Below the pieces are notes generated by a model, which was not told where the DNA came from, ran no database searches, and saw nothing but the letters and a program-made list of their open reading frames with translations. Below, one piece after another: positions 27,856-33,983 of a DNA stretch of 33,983 bases. Every line of letters begins with the position of its first letter. Positions within the stretch are counted from its first letter, which is position 1. The stretch covers positions 1-33,983 of the forward strand of contig JAAGZO010000934.1 of NCBI GenBank assembly GCA_024206195.1. Direction: 5' to 3'. Position numbers and translations under genes: made by a program. Source of the DNA: a bacterium. Lineage in GTDB: Archaea > Nanoarchaeota > Nanoarchaeia > Woesearchaeales > UBA10216.

Positions 27856-27875
27856 ACTCAACATTTGAGTTGACA
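27856..27875 (+). promoter_or_regulatory. palindrome overlapping a -35 element
   Basis: ACTCAACATTTGAGT (27856-27870) is a perfect inverted repeat around CAT and runs into TTGACA (27870-27875). A -10 17 bases later is weak (TAGGCT). It may be an operator-controlled promoter of the small zinc-finger gene. The TCAAC/GTTGA words also occur in the 9274-9305 cluster. Confidence 0.4.
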
Positions 27876-27929
27876 ACAACGTTCAACGATGATAGGCTCC
27901 TTTATTACCCAAACCAAAGGAGAAAGAAT

Positions 27930-28055
27930 ATGCCGGTAAAGAAAGCAAAAAAGAAAAAAGTACGTTGTGCGGGCAAGACCAAAGAAGGTAAAAGGTGTAA
28001 ACATATGGTAGCCCCACCGGGGAAAAATTGTCATCAGCATAAGAGGAAGAGATAA
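27930..28055 (+). CDS. 41-residue zinc-finger protein (DUF5763-like)
   Basis: Starts at the ATG preceded by AAAGGAGAAAGAAT; an upstream in-frame ATG lacks such a site. A very basic N terminus (MPVKKAKKKK) is followed by C-A-G-K-T-K-x-G-x-R-C-K, then C-H-Q-H, giving Cys13, Cys22, Cys34 and His37 as likely zinc ligands. The C-x-x-x-T-K-x-G-x-x-C-K ... C-x-x-H pattern is seen in small domains of the DUF5763 type, common in mobile elements. It is probably a nucleic-acid-binding protein. It stands alone with its own promoter candidate and a strong terminator. Confidence 0.75.
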   Translation: MPVKKAKKKKVRCAGKTKEGKRCKHMVAPPGKNCHQHKRKR

Positions 28056-28063
28056 GGTTTTTA

Positions 28064-28094
28064 AGCGGTTGGAGAGTCCAACCGCTATTTTTTT
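28064..28094 (+). terminator. strong rho-independent terminator
   Basis: AGCGGTTGGA (28064-28073) pairs perfectly with TCCAACCGCT (28077-28086) over a three-base loop, followed by ATTTTTTT. Confidence 0.92.
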
Positions 28095-28250
28095 CCAGAA
28101 ATCAAAAGTGACATAGGGGCTTCTTTCAGAGCAAATACAATTTGCCTATCATCGAAGTATTATTGTTCCTCTCTAATATGGTATAAGAGAAGCATAGTCG
28201 AACGATTATATGTACTTACGAAATCAATATAATACACATAGGGAGCTACC

Positions 28251-29156
28251 ATGACCAAATCCGAGATTTTGCAGTCCATCGAACTCCGCCAATCCACTAT
28301 AAAAGACTATCTCAACTGTCCCCTAATGTTTCGTTTCAAGCATATAGATAAGATAAATCCAGAACACCGTCACCCGGCAGCACTCCACGGGAGTACATTG
28401 CATAAGCTGATCTATATGATACATGATGGAAATTGGGATATGGATGTTGCGGAGTATTACAGGGAGATATTCGAGGAGTTTGAGTTCAATGAAGATAGTG
28501 ATGTACCTGTTAAATGGAATGAGCGTGAGAAGGAGCTGGCAGCCTTTGAAGTAAACGCGGTTGAGATATTAGAAGGATATCGAAGGTTGAAAGACAACCA
28601 CGATGCCCAGGTTCTGTATTCCGAGCAGCAGTTCAGGGTCAAGATCGGCGGATATCATTTCACTGGCACGATCGACCAGGTGCGGAAGAATTCTGATGAT
28701 ACCATCGAGCTGATAGACTTCAAAAGCGGTAAACAAAGACCTGCATTAACATCAGTACAGCAGGACTGGCAGCTTAATCTCTACGCTTATGCACTGGAGT
28801 ATGGAGAGTTCTTAGTCGCTGACAAATGGATAAAACCAAAACTGCATCCTGATTACTGCAGTATCTATTTCCTGCGAGCTCATGAGTTAAGAAAGCGGAC
28901 GACATCCAACGGTTCGAAAGGCGATGAAAAAGGCGATCCTTTTATAAGAATCTGTAAGAGCGAAGATGAGCTTAAAGCATTCAGGAAACAGATGAGAAAT
29001 CTGTTGAAGTCGATGCTCAAGGACTGGCATTATCCCAATCCCAATCACTGCAACATCTGCAGCTTCACTACTCATTGCCGTGAGAGGAACGACAACCTGT
29101 CACCAGAGCTTGCTTCAGAAGCACTGAAACAACTTGAAGAAATCAAAATGACATAA
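28251..29156 (+). CDS. PD-(D/E)XK nuclease with Fe-S cluster (Cas4/AddB-like)
   Basis: A 301-residue protein of the RecB-like nuclease superfamily. C23 (LNCPLMFRFKH) near the N terminus and C267-x2-C270-x5-C276 near the C terminus form the four-cysteine [4Fe-4S] pattern of Cas4, AddB and Dna2. Nuclease motifs are H51 (GSTLHKL), D142 (GTIDQV), D156-x-K158 (ELIDFKSGK), and Q171 with Y178 (QDWQLNLYAY). It probably trims DNA ends in recombination or replication of the element. No CRISPR array or other cas gene is in the window, so a CRISPR role is unsupported. AGGGAG lies upstream of the ATG. The next gene begins 11 bases after its stop. Confidence 0.88.
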   Translation: MTKSEILQSIELRQSTIKDYLNCPLMFRFKHIDKINPEHRHPAALHGSTLHKLIYMIHDGNWDMDVAEYYREIFEEFEFNEDSDVPVKWNEREKELAAFEVNAVEILEGYRRLKDNHDAQVLYSEQQFRVKIGGYHFTGTIDQVRKNSDDTIELIDFKSGKQRPALTSVQQDWQLNLYAYALEYGEFLVADKWIKPKLHPDYCSIYFLRAHELRKRTTSNGSKGDEKGDPFIRICKSEDELKAFRKQMRNLLKSMLKDWHYPNPNHCNICSFTTHCRERNDNLSPELASEALKQLEEIKMT

Positions 29157-29167
29157 GGAGGTATACC

Positions 29168-29890
29168 TTGACCAATAATTTGGTAAAAACCGATGAGATC
29201 CAACAGATCTTGAATGAAACAGGGTTCGATGTGGAGAAGGAGTTGACGGACCTTGATTCCGCGGGATACAGTTTCGAGATTCCCAGGATACGTATCGAGC
29301 ACAAGGATAACGGTAAACACCGTATGTACATCGATTACGGCGAGAACTATCTTAACGATGAATCCCAGGAGGAAACAATAGAGGGCAATATTCTCAAAGC
29401 GGTTATCTTCGCTGAACAGAATATACGGGCGTTGTGGACTGAAGGGGAGCAGCTACCTTCCTGCAGCGGGATTGATGAAATGCCCACGGTATCAAAATCG
29501 TTGAGCGATGCCTGTGTAAACTGTGAAGAAGCGGTCATAGGCTCGGGTAAATGCAAACCTAAGGTAAGGCTGTGGCTTTTAATGCAGCATGAAGGGGTGA
29601 TAAAGCCGTTTGTCTCTTCCCTGAGTCCAACATCTATCAAGCACTGGAATCAGCATAAGAGGAAGCTCAAGCGTTCCAGCTTACCCGTTGTAGCGGTAAA
29701 CACCGTCTTCAAGCTTGAAGATACGAAGAAAAATGGTTACCGCTGGGCGGAGGTTGTCCTCGATGTCGATGGAGTAGCGTCTAAGGAGATACTCCTTACC
29801 GCCAAACATGCCCGTGAGGAACTGGATAAAATCATGCATGATATAACAAATCGTGATTATGATGATCCGGGGGATAAGGCGGAAGGTTAA
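29168..29890 (+). CDS. phage-type cysteine-cluster protein, partner of the nuclease
   Basis: A 240-residue protein starting at a TTG with AAGGAGG placed correctly upstream; the Shine-Dalgarno overlaps the stop of the nuclease gene, so the two are co-translated. The middle has four cysteines as C99 ... C116-x2-C119 ... C129-K (SCSGID, ACVNCEE, SGKCKP), followed by VRLWLLM and KPFVSSLSPTSIKHWNQH. This layout resembles proteins of phages and integrated elements thought to act in DNA replication or recombination; I recall the pattern but cannot name a family. The C terminus is acidic (DYDDPGDKAEG), as in many single-strand DNA-binding proteins. Likely a DNA-binding partner of the nuclease. Confidence 0.65.
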   Translation: MTNNLVKTDEIQQILNETGFDVEKELTDLDSAGYSFEIPRIRIEHKDNGKHRMYIDYGENYLNDESQEETIEGNILKAVIFAEQNIRALWTEGEQLPSCSGIDEMPTVSKSLSDACVNCEEAVIGSGKCKPKVRLWLLMQHEGVIKPFVSSLSPTSIKHWNQHKRKLKRSSLPVVAVNTVFKLEDTKKNGYRWAEVVLDVDGVASKEILLTAKHAREELDKIMHDITNRDYDDPGDKAEG

Positions 29891-29894
29891 ACTT

Positions 29895-29923
29895 AAAGCC
29901 AGCTCTGAAAAGGGCTGGCTTTT
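29895..29923 (+). terminator. terminator of the nuclease operon
   Basis: AAAGCCAGC (29895-29903) pairs with GCTGGCTTT (29914-29922) plus one more T. A second hairpin, GCGGATTGG/CCAATCCGC (29949-29974), follows closely. Confidence 0.75.
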
Positions 29924-29948
29924 CCAGTTGATAATTATAAATCCGCAG

Positions 29949-29974
29949 GCGGATTGGGAGTGATTCCAATCCGC
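29949..29974. other. perfect 9-bp inverted repeat
   Basis: GCGGATTGG (29949-29957) pairs with CCAATCCGC (29966-29974) over an 8-base loop, without a T run. It could be an operator for the promoter at 30016 or a backup RNA hairpin. Confidence 0.5.
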
Positions 29975-30015
29975 TAATGTTACACTATTTATAGACACCT
30001 TAAATGTTGATTGAG

Positions 30016-30044
30016 TTGACAAATCCCAATAGATTCGTTATAAT
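30016..30044 (+). promoter_or_regulatory. consensus sigma70 promoter of the beta-helix protein
   Basis: TTGACA (30016-30021), exactly 17 bases, then TATAAT (30039-30044), a perfect consensus. A leader of about 145 bases follows, with a CCTCA/TGAGG inverted pair. Confidence 0.88.
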
Positions 30045-30195
30045 AGAACACTCCTCATGTTACCTTTGCTCTAACTCCAATGTGAGGTAGGTTTTCAAAA
30101 AAACATCTCTTGTAATTACTCTGTGTGGTTTTAAAAATGCATTTTCTAAACTATCACTTATTTTAAATAGATTATTCTATTTTGTGGAGTTTATC

Positions 30196-32019
30196 ATGAG
30201 AAAAATAATCTTGGTAACCGTATTTGTGGTGCTATTCTCATGTACATCAGCAGCTGGAAGAATTATCAACATTCCTGATGATTATAATACAATTCAGGAG
30301 GGGATAGATGCCAGTTCCAATGGAGATACTGTGTTAGTGCATCCTGATATATATTACGAAAATATAAATTTTAATGGGCATAATATCACTCTTGGATCAC
30401 TATATTTATCTACAGGTGACACACTATATATTGAATCAACTATTATAGATGGTAATATGGATGGAACAGTAGTAACATTTGAAAATGGGGAAGATAGCAC
30501 TGCTATCATTTCAGGCTTCACTATCCAAAATGGTCTAAACATTAATGGTGGAGGAATTTCTTGCTCAACCTCACATCCAATGATTATAAAAAACCGTATT
30601 ATTGAAAATGTAGCATACGATTCTCAAAGGGCTGCAGAGGGTGGAGGTATCTATTGTTGGGGATCAAATCCTAAAATCTACCATAATGTAATTTATAGCA
30701 ATAGATCATCAGGATGGTATGCGGCGGGAGGTGGAATTTGTTGTAATAGTTCAAACGCAATAATCGAATATAACGTAATTAGAGAGAACGCTGTATTTTA
30801 TTGGGGTTTTGGTGCAGGAATTTGTATTGCGAACTCATCTCCTATAATCAGAAATAATGTAATCATAGATAATTCAGCAGAAAGTGAAGAAGGAAAAGGT
30901 GGAGGAATTTCATGCATTTATTCAAATCCATTAATTATTGGTAATACTATTTGTGATAACATTGCTCACACTCGTGGAGGGGGAATTCATTGTAGGGGTT
31001 CTAATTCTATGATTATCGATAATATTATAGAAGGCAATTTAGCATCCGGGGAAGGCGGAAAGGGAGGGGGGATCTCTGTAATAGGATTAAATCCAGTAAT
31101 AGCCAATAATATTATTAGGGGAAATTCTGCAGACTATAATGGTCGCGGCGGCGGAATTTGTTGCTTTTATTCTTTTACTACGCTCTGCAATAATACACTT
31201 ATTGAGAATATAGCCCATATCGGAGGTGGATTTTATAGCCAATACGATTCAAGCTTAACTTTAAATAACAACATAATTAATTCAAGTAGACAAGGTGGAA
31301 TTGTGTTTTGCCATTCTAATTTCAAAAGTTCTAATAATACGGTTTTTCGGACAACCGGTACGTTGGCAGGATTCGTTTGTTATAGTTCAGCAAATGGTAT
31401 TATTACTAACACAATATTATGGGAGAATTATCCGGATTTAAGTATTGATAGTAGTTCATCAATATCGGTTACTTATTGTGATACTCAAGATACACTTTGG
31501 CTTGGTTGGCCTGGAGTGGGGAATATTAGCATAGATCCACTTTTCAGAGATGCAGGTCATGGTGATTTTCATTTGCAGGATAATATTGACTGTGGTGATA
31601 ATTATTATTCTCCTTGCATTGATGCAGGGCATCCAGAAATTCTTGATACTCTAATAGCTTGTGAATGGGGCCTGGGAGATGTAAGAAGTGACATGGGGGC
31701 GTATGGTGGAGGAGATGACTGGCTCGGGATTGAACCACCCGTTAATGCTATCCCTAAAGGTTTCGTGCTTTCTCAAAACTATCCAAATCCATTCAATCCA
31801 ACTACAACTATAAGATATGCTTTGCCCCAAAGAAGCCAAGTAAAACTTGATATATTCAACATTCTTGGTCAAAAAGTAGAAACACTAGTAAACAATCCAA
31901 GTAAAGCGGGCGAGCATTCTGTATCATGGGATGCAACCACGTATCCCAGCGGAATTTATTTCTATAAGATGACAATTGATGGTAAGACTTATACAAAAAG
32001 AATGACCTTGCTAAAATAG
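30196..32019 (+). CDS. T9SS-secreted right-handed beta-helix protein
   Basis: A 607-residue protein starting at the ATG behind GTGGAGTTTATC, preferred over an earlier GTG. Residues 1-21 are a signal peptide (MRKIILVTVFVVLFSCTSAAG). About 25-510 form a right-handed parallel beta-helix: repeated GGGI(S/Y)C, N(P/S).I..N.I..N and INGGGI steps, preceded by IPDDYNTIQEGIDAS, the usual N-terminal cap of such helices. The last 85 residues are a T9SS sorting domain (QNYPNPFNPTTTIRYALP ... SGIYFYKM ... TKRMTLLK). It is related to the helix modules of the giant protein. Likely a surface carbohydrate-binding or adhesive protein; no lyase active site could be identified. Confidence 0.88.
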   Translation: MRKIILVTVFVVLFSCTSAAGRIINIPDDYNTIQEGIDASSNGDTVLVHPDIYYENINFNGHNITLGSLYLSTGDTLYIESTIIDGNMDGTVVTFENGEDSTAIISGFTIQNGLNINGGGISCSTSHPMIIKNRIIENVAYDSQRAAEGGGIYCWGSNPKIYHNVIYSNRSSGWYAAGGGICCNSSNAIIEYNVIRENAVFYWGFGAGICIANSSPIIRNNVIIDNSAESEEGKGGGISCIYSNPLIIGNTICDNIAHTRGGGIHCRGSNSMIIDNIIEGNLASGEGGKGGGISVIGLNPVIANNIIRGNSADYNGRGGGICCFYSFTTLCNNTLIENIAHIGGGFYSQYDSSLTLNNNIINSSRQGGIVFCHSNFKSSNNTVFRTTGTLAGFVCYSSANGIITNTILWENYPDLSIDSSSSISVTYCDTQDTLWLGWPGVGNISIDPLFRDAGHGDFHLQDNIDCGDNYYSPCIDAGHPEILDTLIACEWGLGDVRSDMGAYGGGDDWLGIEPPVNAIPKGFVLSQNYPNPFNPTTTIRYALPQRSQVKLDIFNILGQKVETLVNNPSKAGEHSVSWDATTYPSGIYFYKMTIDGKTYTKRMTLLK

Positions 32020-32050
32020 TAAAAAGATTAAGTATCAGATATTAGGTATA

Positions 32051-32077
32051 AAAAAACCGGCACTCGCCGGTTTTACT
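32051..32077. terminator. bidirectional terminator between convergent genes
   Basis: AAAACCGGC (32053-32061) pairs with GCCGGTTTT (32066-32074). The A and T runs on both sides let it stop the beta-helix gene (plus) and the JAB/E1 operon (minus). Confidence 0.88.
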
Positions 32078-32195
32078 CTTCTACTGAGTCTTTCTGTTGA
32101 ACGGCTTTATCATTATCCTTGAGCATAAGCTTTAATATCTTTTCGACAATGACACCAACAGATTTCGCCAGTTCATCAATATCTTTATCCTTCAT
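32073..32195 (-). CDS. 40-residue ORF ending the JAB/E1 operon
   Basis: ATG at 32195, MKDKDIDELAKSVGVIVEKI then LKLMLKDNDKAVQQKDSVEE, stop at 32073. It is an amphipathic, charged, probably helical peptide with no recognised family. An AGGGG lies about eight bases upstream of the ATG, and the terminator starts directly after the stop, which supports it as a real last cistron 57 bases after the E1-like gene. It has no Gly-Gly tail, so it is not an obvious ubiquitin-like modifier. Confidence 0.5.
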   Translation of the reverse strand: MKDKDIDELAKSVGVIVEKILKLMLKDNDKAVQQKDSVEE

Positions 32196-32252
32196 CAGCA
32201 ACCCCTACAGATCAAACGTCTTAGTATTTCAGTAACAACTGCTATTAACATT

Positions 32253-32933
32253 TTAACTTTTTTTGTCATTGACCACCCCGTTTTTCAGTAGTGTGAGTGT
32301 TTTCAAATCCAGCGTAACAACAGGTTCAATCCATTCACCATTAAGGTAAGCCACTACTTGTCTGGCTATCAATCCCGCCAATGGTAACACCGAATAGATT
32401 ATAGCTTTTGCAGTGCAGGGTTCATCAAGGGCCTCTGCATCACTTACTAACGAGGATTCATAGGACTTGAGGATATCAGGATTGCCTGGCTGGTATGAAT
32501 AAAGCTGAATCACCTGAGAGGCCATCCTGGAATCGAGGTACAAAGACACCTTTGGCTGAGCCTTCACGCTTTTCCAGATGGAATGACGAGCTGCCATAGT
32601 ATCCACTGCAGAAATAACGATACCTTCCAGCGGCTGGCTGGAGTAAAGGCGCGATTTTGGAGTAATCTCCACATCCTCGAATTCCCAGATGATCTCCTCG
32701 ATAGCATCGACTTTTTTACGGTCAATATCCTTGAGCCTGAAGAACTGGTTAGGGAAGTTGTGTACTTCTATGCTGTCGGGATCATAAATAGTGATCTCCT
32801 CAATACCCATCTTGGCCAGTGTCAGCGCCGTGAAGCTGCCAACAGCACCGCACCCGATAATAGCGACCTTGGCATCGGCGAGTAATTCGGGATCTATTAT
32901 ATCCTGCTGGCGCAGGAATCTATTTTCTATCAT
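32253..32933 (-). CDS. ThiF/E1-like adenylating enzyme
   Basis: A 226-residue stand-alone adenylation domain. It has the nucleotide-binding VAIIGCGAVGSFTALTLAKM (about residues 23-42), ITIYDPDSIEVHNFPNQFF (about 47-65; Asp binds ATP), the family's R-x-K segment (IDRKKVDAIEE, about 69-79), and D112 in SAVDTMAARHSIW. A cysteine sits in DEPCTAKAI (about 171-179), at or near the catalytic Cys region of ThiF/MoeB. It lacks the C-terminal domains of full E1s. Family members activate the C-terminal glycine of ubiquitin-like or sulfur-carrier proteins with ATP. It follows the JAB gene by nine bases with TAGGAGG before the ATG, so they form one operon. Confidence 0.88.
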   Translation of the reverse strand: MIENRFLRQQDIIDPELLADAKVAIIGCGAVGSFTALTLAKMGIEEITIYDPDSIEVHNFPNQFFRLKDIDRKKVDAIEEIIWEFEDVEITPKSRLYSSQPLEGIVISAVDTMAARHSIWKSVKAQPKVSLYLDSRMASQVIQLYSYQPGNPDILKSYESSLVSDAEALDEPCTAKAIIYSVLPLAGLIARQVVAYLNGEWIEPVVTLDLKTLTLLKNGVVNDKKS

Positions 32934-32942
32934 ATATTCCTC

Positions 32943-33626
32943 CTAAAAGGGCAGATCATCATCTGAGTAACAGTAGCTGTAATAATCATCAAAATCGATC
33001 TCACCCTTCTGAAAAGCCTCCTCCATCTCCTCAAGCGTTCCGAATTCGGGGGTATGACTTTTCCGTTTGCACCTCCTGACAACTGCTGGTTCTTTTTTAA
33101 CCTTCCGCTCGAACTCTTCTTTGCACCAATCCGAGAGAGTCTCCTCTTCGGGATAATGGACCTGCACCGGGATTTCATCCAGAGTGACATGGACAGGATT
33201 GTAGGTATCCAACCGGCAGAGGATCTCTCCTCTTAGATTGGTGACAATGCTGATGGTGTAGCTGTTATTGGCCAGCTTCTCACAGCATTCATCATCGGTG
33301 TTAGACCAGAACAGACCCATCTTACCGTGGGAATGAATCCAGCATCTGAGGGTGGAGAGTTCATGTCCCTTATCAGAGAGGTCGATCATCAGTTTGGATA
33401 TCGCCTCGTCGCTGATAGTCGTCTCCACCACATTACAGGTCTGATCCAGCAAGAAGACCTCCGTGATCAAGAATCCTGTCAGTGAGTTATCATCATCCCG
33501 AAGTTCATCGACTGTTCCCAGTGCAGATACTTCATCAGGCGAAGCCAGCCGTACCCAGTTCTTAATTTTACTCCAGGCATTGGCATGGATCATTGTGCTG
33601 AACTCTTGCTGCAACTGTTTCTCCAT
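32943..33626 (-). CDS. JAMM/JAB (MPN) metalloprotease
   Basis: A 227-residue protein; I place the start at the ATG 33626, just after GAGGAGGTG, rather than the GTG within that ribosome site. The JAMM zinc motif is complete: a glutamate in the early strand (about residues 55-65, LITEVFLL), then H-S-H at about 136-138 within WIHSHGKMGLFWSNTDDE (H-x-H-x7-S-x2-D). It is followed by ISIVTNLRGEILCRLD, usual for phage and plasmid JAB proteins. The family cleaves isopeptide or peptide bonds after ubiquitin-like tails. The C terminus is acidic (DFDDYYSYCYSDDDLPF). It overlaps the upstream cysteine-repeat gene by 59 bases and precedes the E1-like gene. Confidence 0.88.
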   Translation of the reverse strand: MEKQLQQEFSTMIHANAWSKIKNWVRLASPDEVSALGTVDELRDDDNSLTGFLITEVFLLDQTCNVVETTISDEAISKLMIDLSDKGHELSTLRCWIHSHGKMGLFWSNTDDECCEKLANNSYTISIVTNLRGEILCRLDTYNPVHVTLDEIPVQVHYPEEETLSDWCKEEFERKVKKEPAVVRRCKRKSHTPEFGTLEEMEEAFQKGEIDFDDYYSYCYSDDDLPF

Positions 33627-33983
33627 TATCACCTCCTCGATATTTACATCCTACGATTTTACATGTTGGGCATTCTTCCGAATTGACATCGTGACATGCC
33701 TCTTCATTAAAGTAGTTGGGACAGCTGTCATAACCACAGGCCATACACCTCAGAGGACCGTTTTCCTCAAAGCAGTCGGATATCATCTCATCACCGTAAC
33801 TGCATCGGTACTGGCACGAGGTGCAGTATTCCAGTGTGGCGTCTTCGGCGCATTCCTCATTAGCGCCGTCGTACCAGGGACAATCGGAATCACTGCATTG
33901 CACGCAAGTGTAACCGTAGCTGTTCTCACGGCAGCGGGAGTAGGAATCATCCTCTTCGCAGTAATCGGGATTCCAGTACTCGA
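33568..33983 (-). CDS. cysteine-repeat protein, 5' end outside window
   Basis: The frame is open to the right edge (the coding side begins ...EYWNPDYCEEDDSYSRC), so the gene is partial and the GTG at 33903 is likely internal. The visible 138 residues carry tandem units of about 24-26 residues with the pattern C-x2-C-x3/4-C-x8/9-C-x7/8: CVQCSDSDC, CTSCQYRC, CMACGYDSC and CPTCKIVGC head four units, and a fifth starts at the edge. The composition is acidic and Cys-rich; zinc or Fe-S binding is probable. It overlaps the JAB gene, so it is in the same operon. I recognise no named family; it could be a treble-clef/zinc-knuckle adaptor or a metal-storage protein. Confidence 0.7.
   Translation of the reverse strand, partial: EYWNPDYCEEDDSYSRCRENSYGYTCVQCSDSDCPWYDGANEECAEDATLEYCTSCQYRCSYGDEMISDCFEENGPLRCMACGYDSCPNYFNEEACHDVNSEECPTCKIVGCKYRGGDNGETVAARVQHNDPCQCLE

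Noticed and set aside
28251..29156. CRISPR-associated cas4
   Set aside because: The fold matches, but there are no repeats with spacers and no other cas gene in the window.

Overview
The window looks like a chromosome segment of an uncultured bacterium of the FCB group (Bacteroidetes/Chlorobi relatives such as Zixibacteria, KSB1 or Marinimicrobia-like lineages), carrying a large integrated mobile element. The FCB assignment rests on three proteins that end in the same type IX secretion (T9SS) sorting domain, with YPNP near its start and a GVYFYKL/GIYFYRL...TKRMTL(L/M)K end. DNA is moderately AT-rich and the recognisable promoters are sigma70-like (TTGACA, 17 bp, TATAAT-like). The exact phylum cannot be read from the sequence alone.

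Positions 1-5113 look like ordinary host chromosome: a T9SS-secreted repeat protein (168-2006, minus), a BsuPI-type lipoprotein (2421-2921, minus), and a groES-groEL operon (3105-5043) with a promoter, a CIRCE operator and a terminator. A 400-base non-coding stretch with hairpins and a short direct repeat follows; it is the probable left edge of an integrated element.

Positions 5519-16140 are the replication and integration core of the element. A minus-strand block holds a tyrosine integrase, an excisionase-like HTH protein, and four consecutive small proteins that share a sequence motif and are separated by RNA hairpins. Further upstream on the same strand is a sigma54-activator-like AAA+ protein with altered key residues. 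Divergently transcribed is a PrimPol / zinc-finger / SF3-helicase replication protein, followed by a 225-bp-offset two-copy direct repeat that is a candidate replication origin, then four tightly packed small genes ending in an HTH protein and a terminator.

Positions 16141-33983 mix element genes with secreted cargo. There is a 3821-residue T9SS-exported protein (subtilisin domain, Ig/CARDB-like domains, three beta-helices, a seven-motif FG-GAP propeller), a 41-residue zinc-finger protein, a Cas4/AddB-like Fe-S nuclease, a cysteine-cluster protein resembling phage DNA-metabolism proteins, and a second T9SS beta-helix protein. On the minus strand at the right edge, a tight operon encodes a cysteine-repeat protein (running off the window), a JAMM/JAB isopeptidase, a ThiF/E1-like adenylating enzyme and a tiny ORF. 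The right end of the element is not in the window.

The most interesting points are the JAB + E1 + cysteine-repeat operon (a possible ubiquitin-like or sulfur-transfer pathway on a mobile element), the four-paralogue hairpin-punctuated operon beside the integrase, the duplicated origin-like region, and giant secreted proteins apparently carried as cargo by a self-replicating element.
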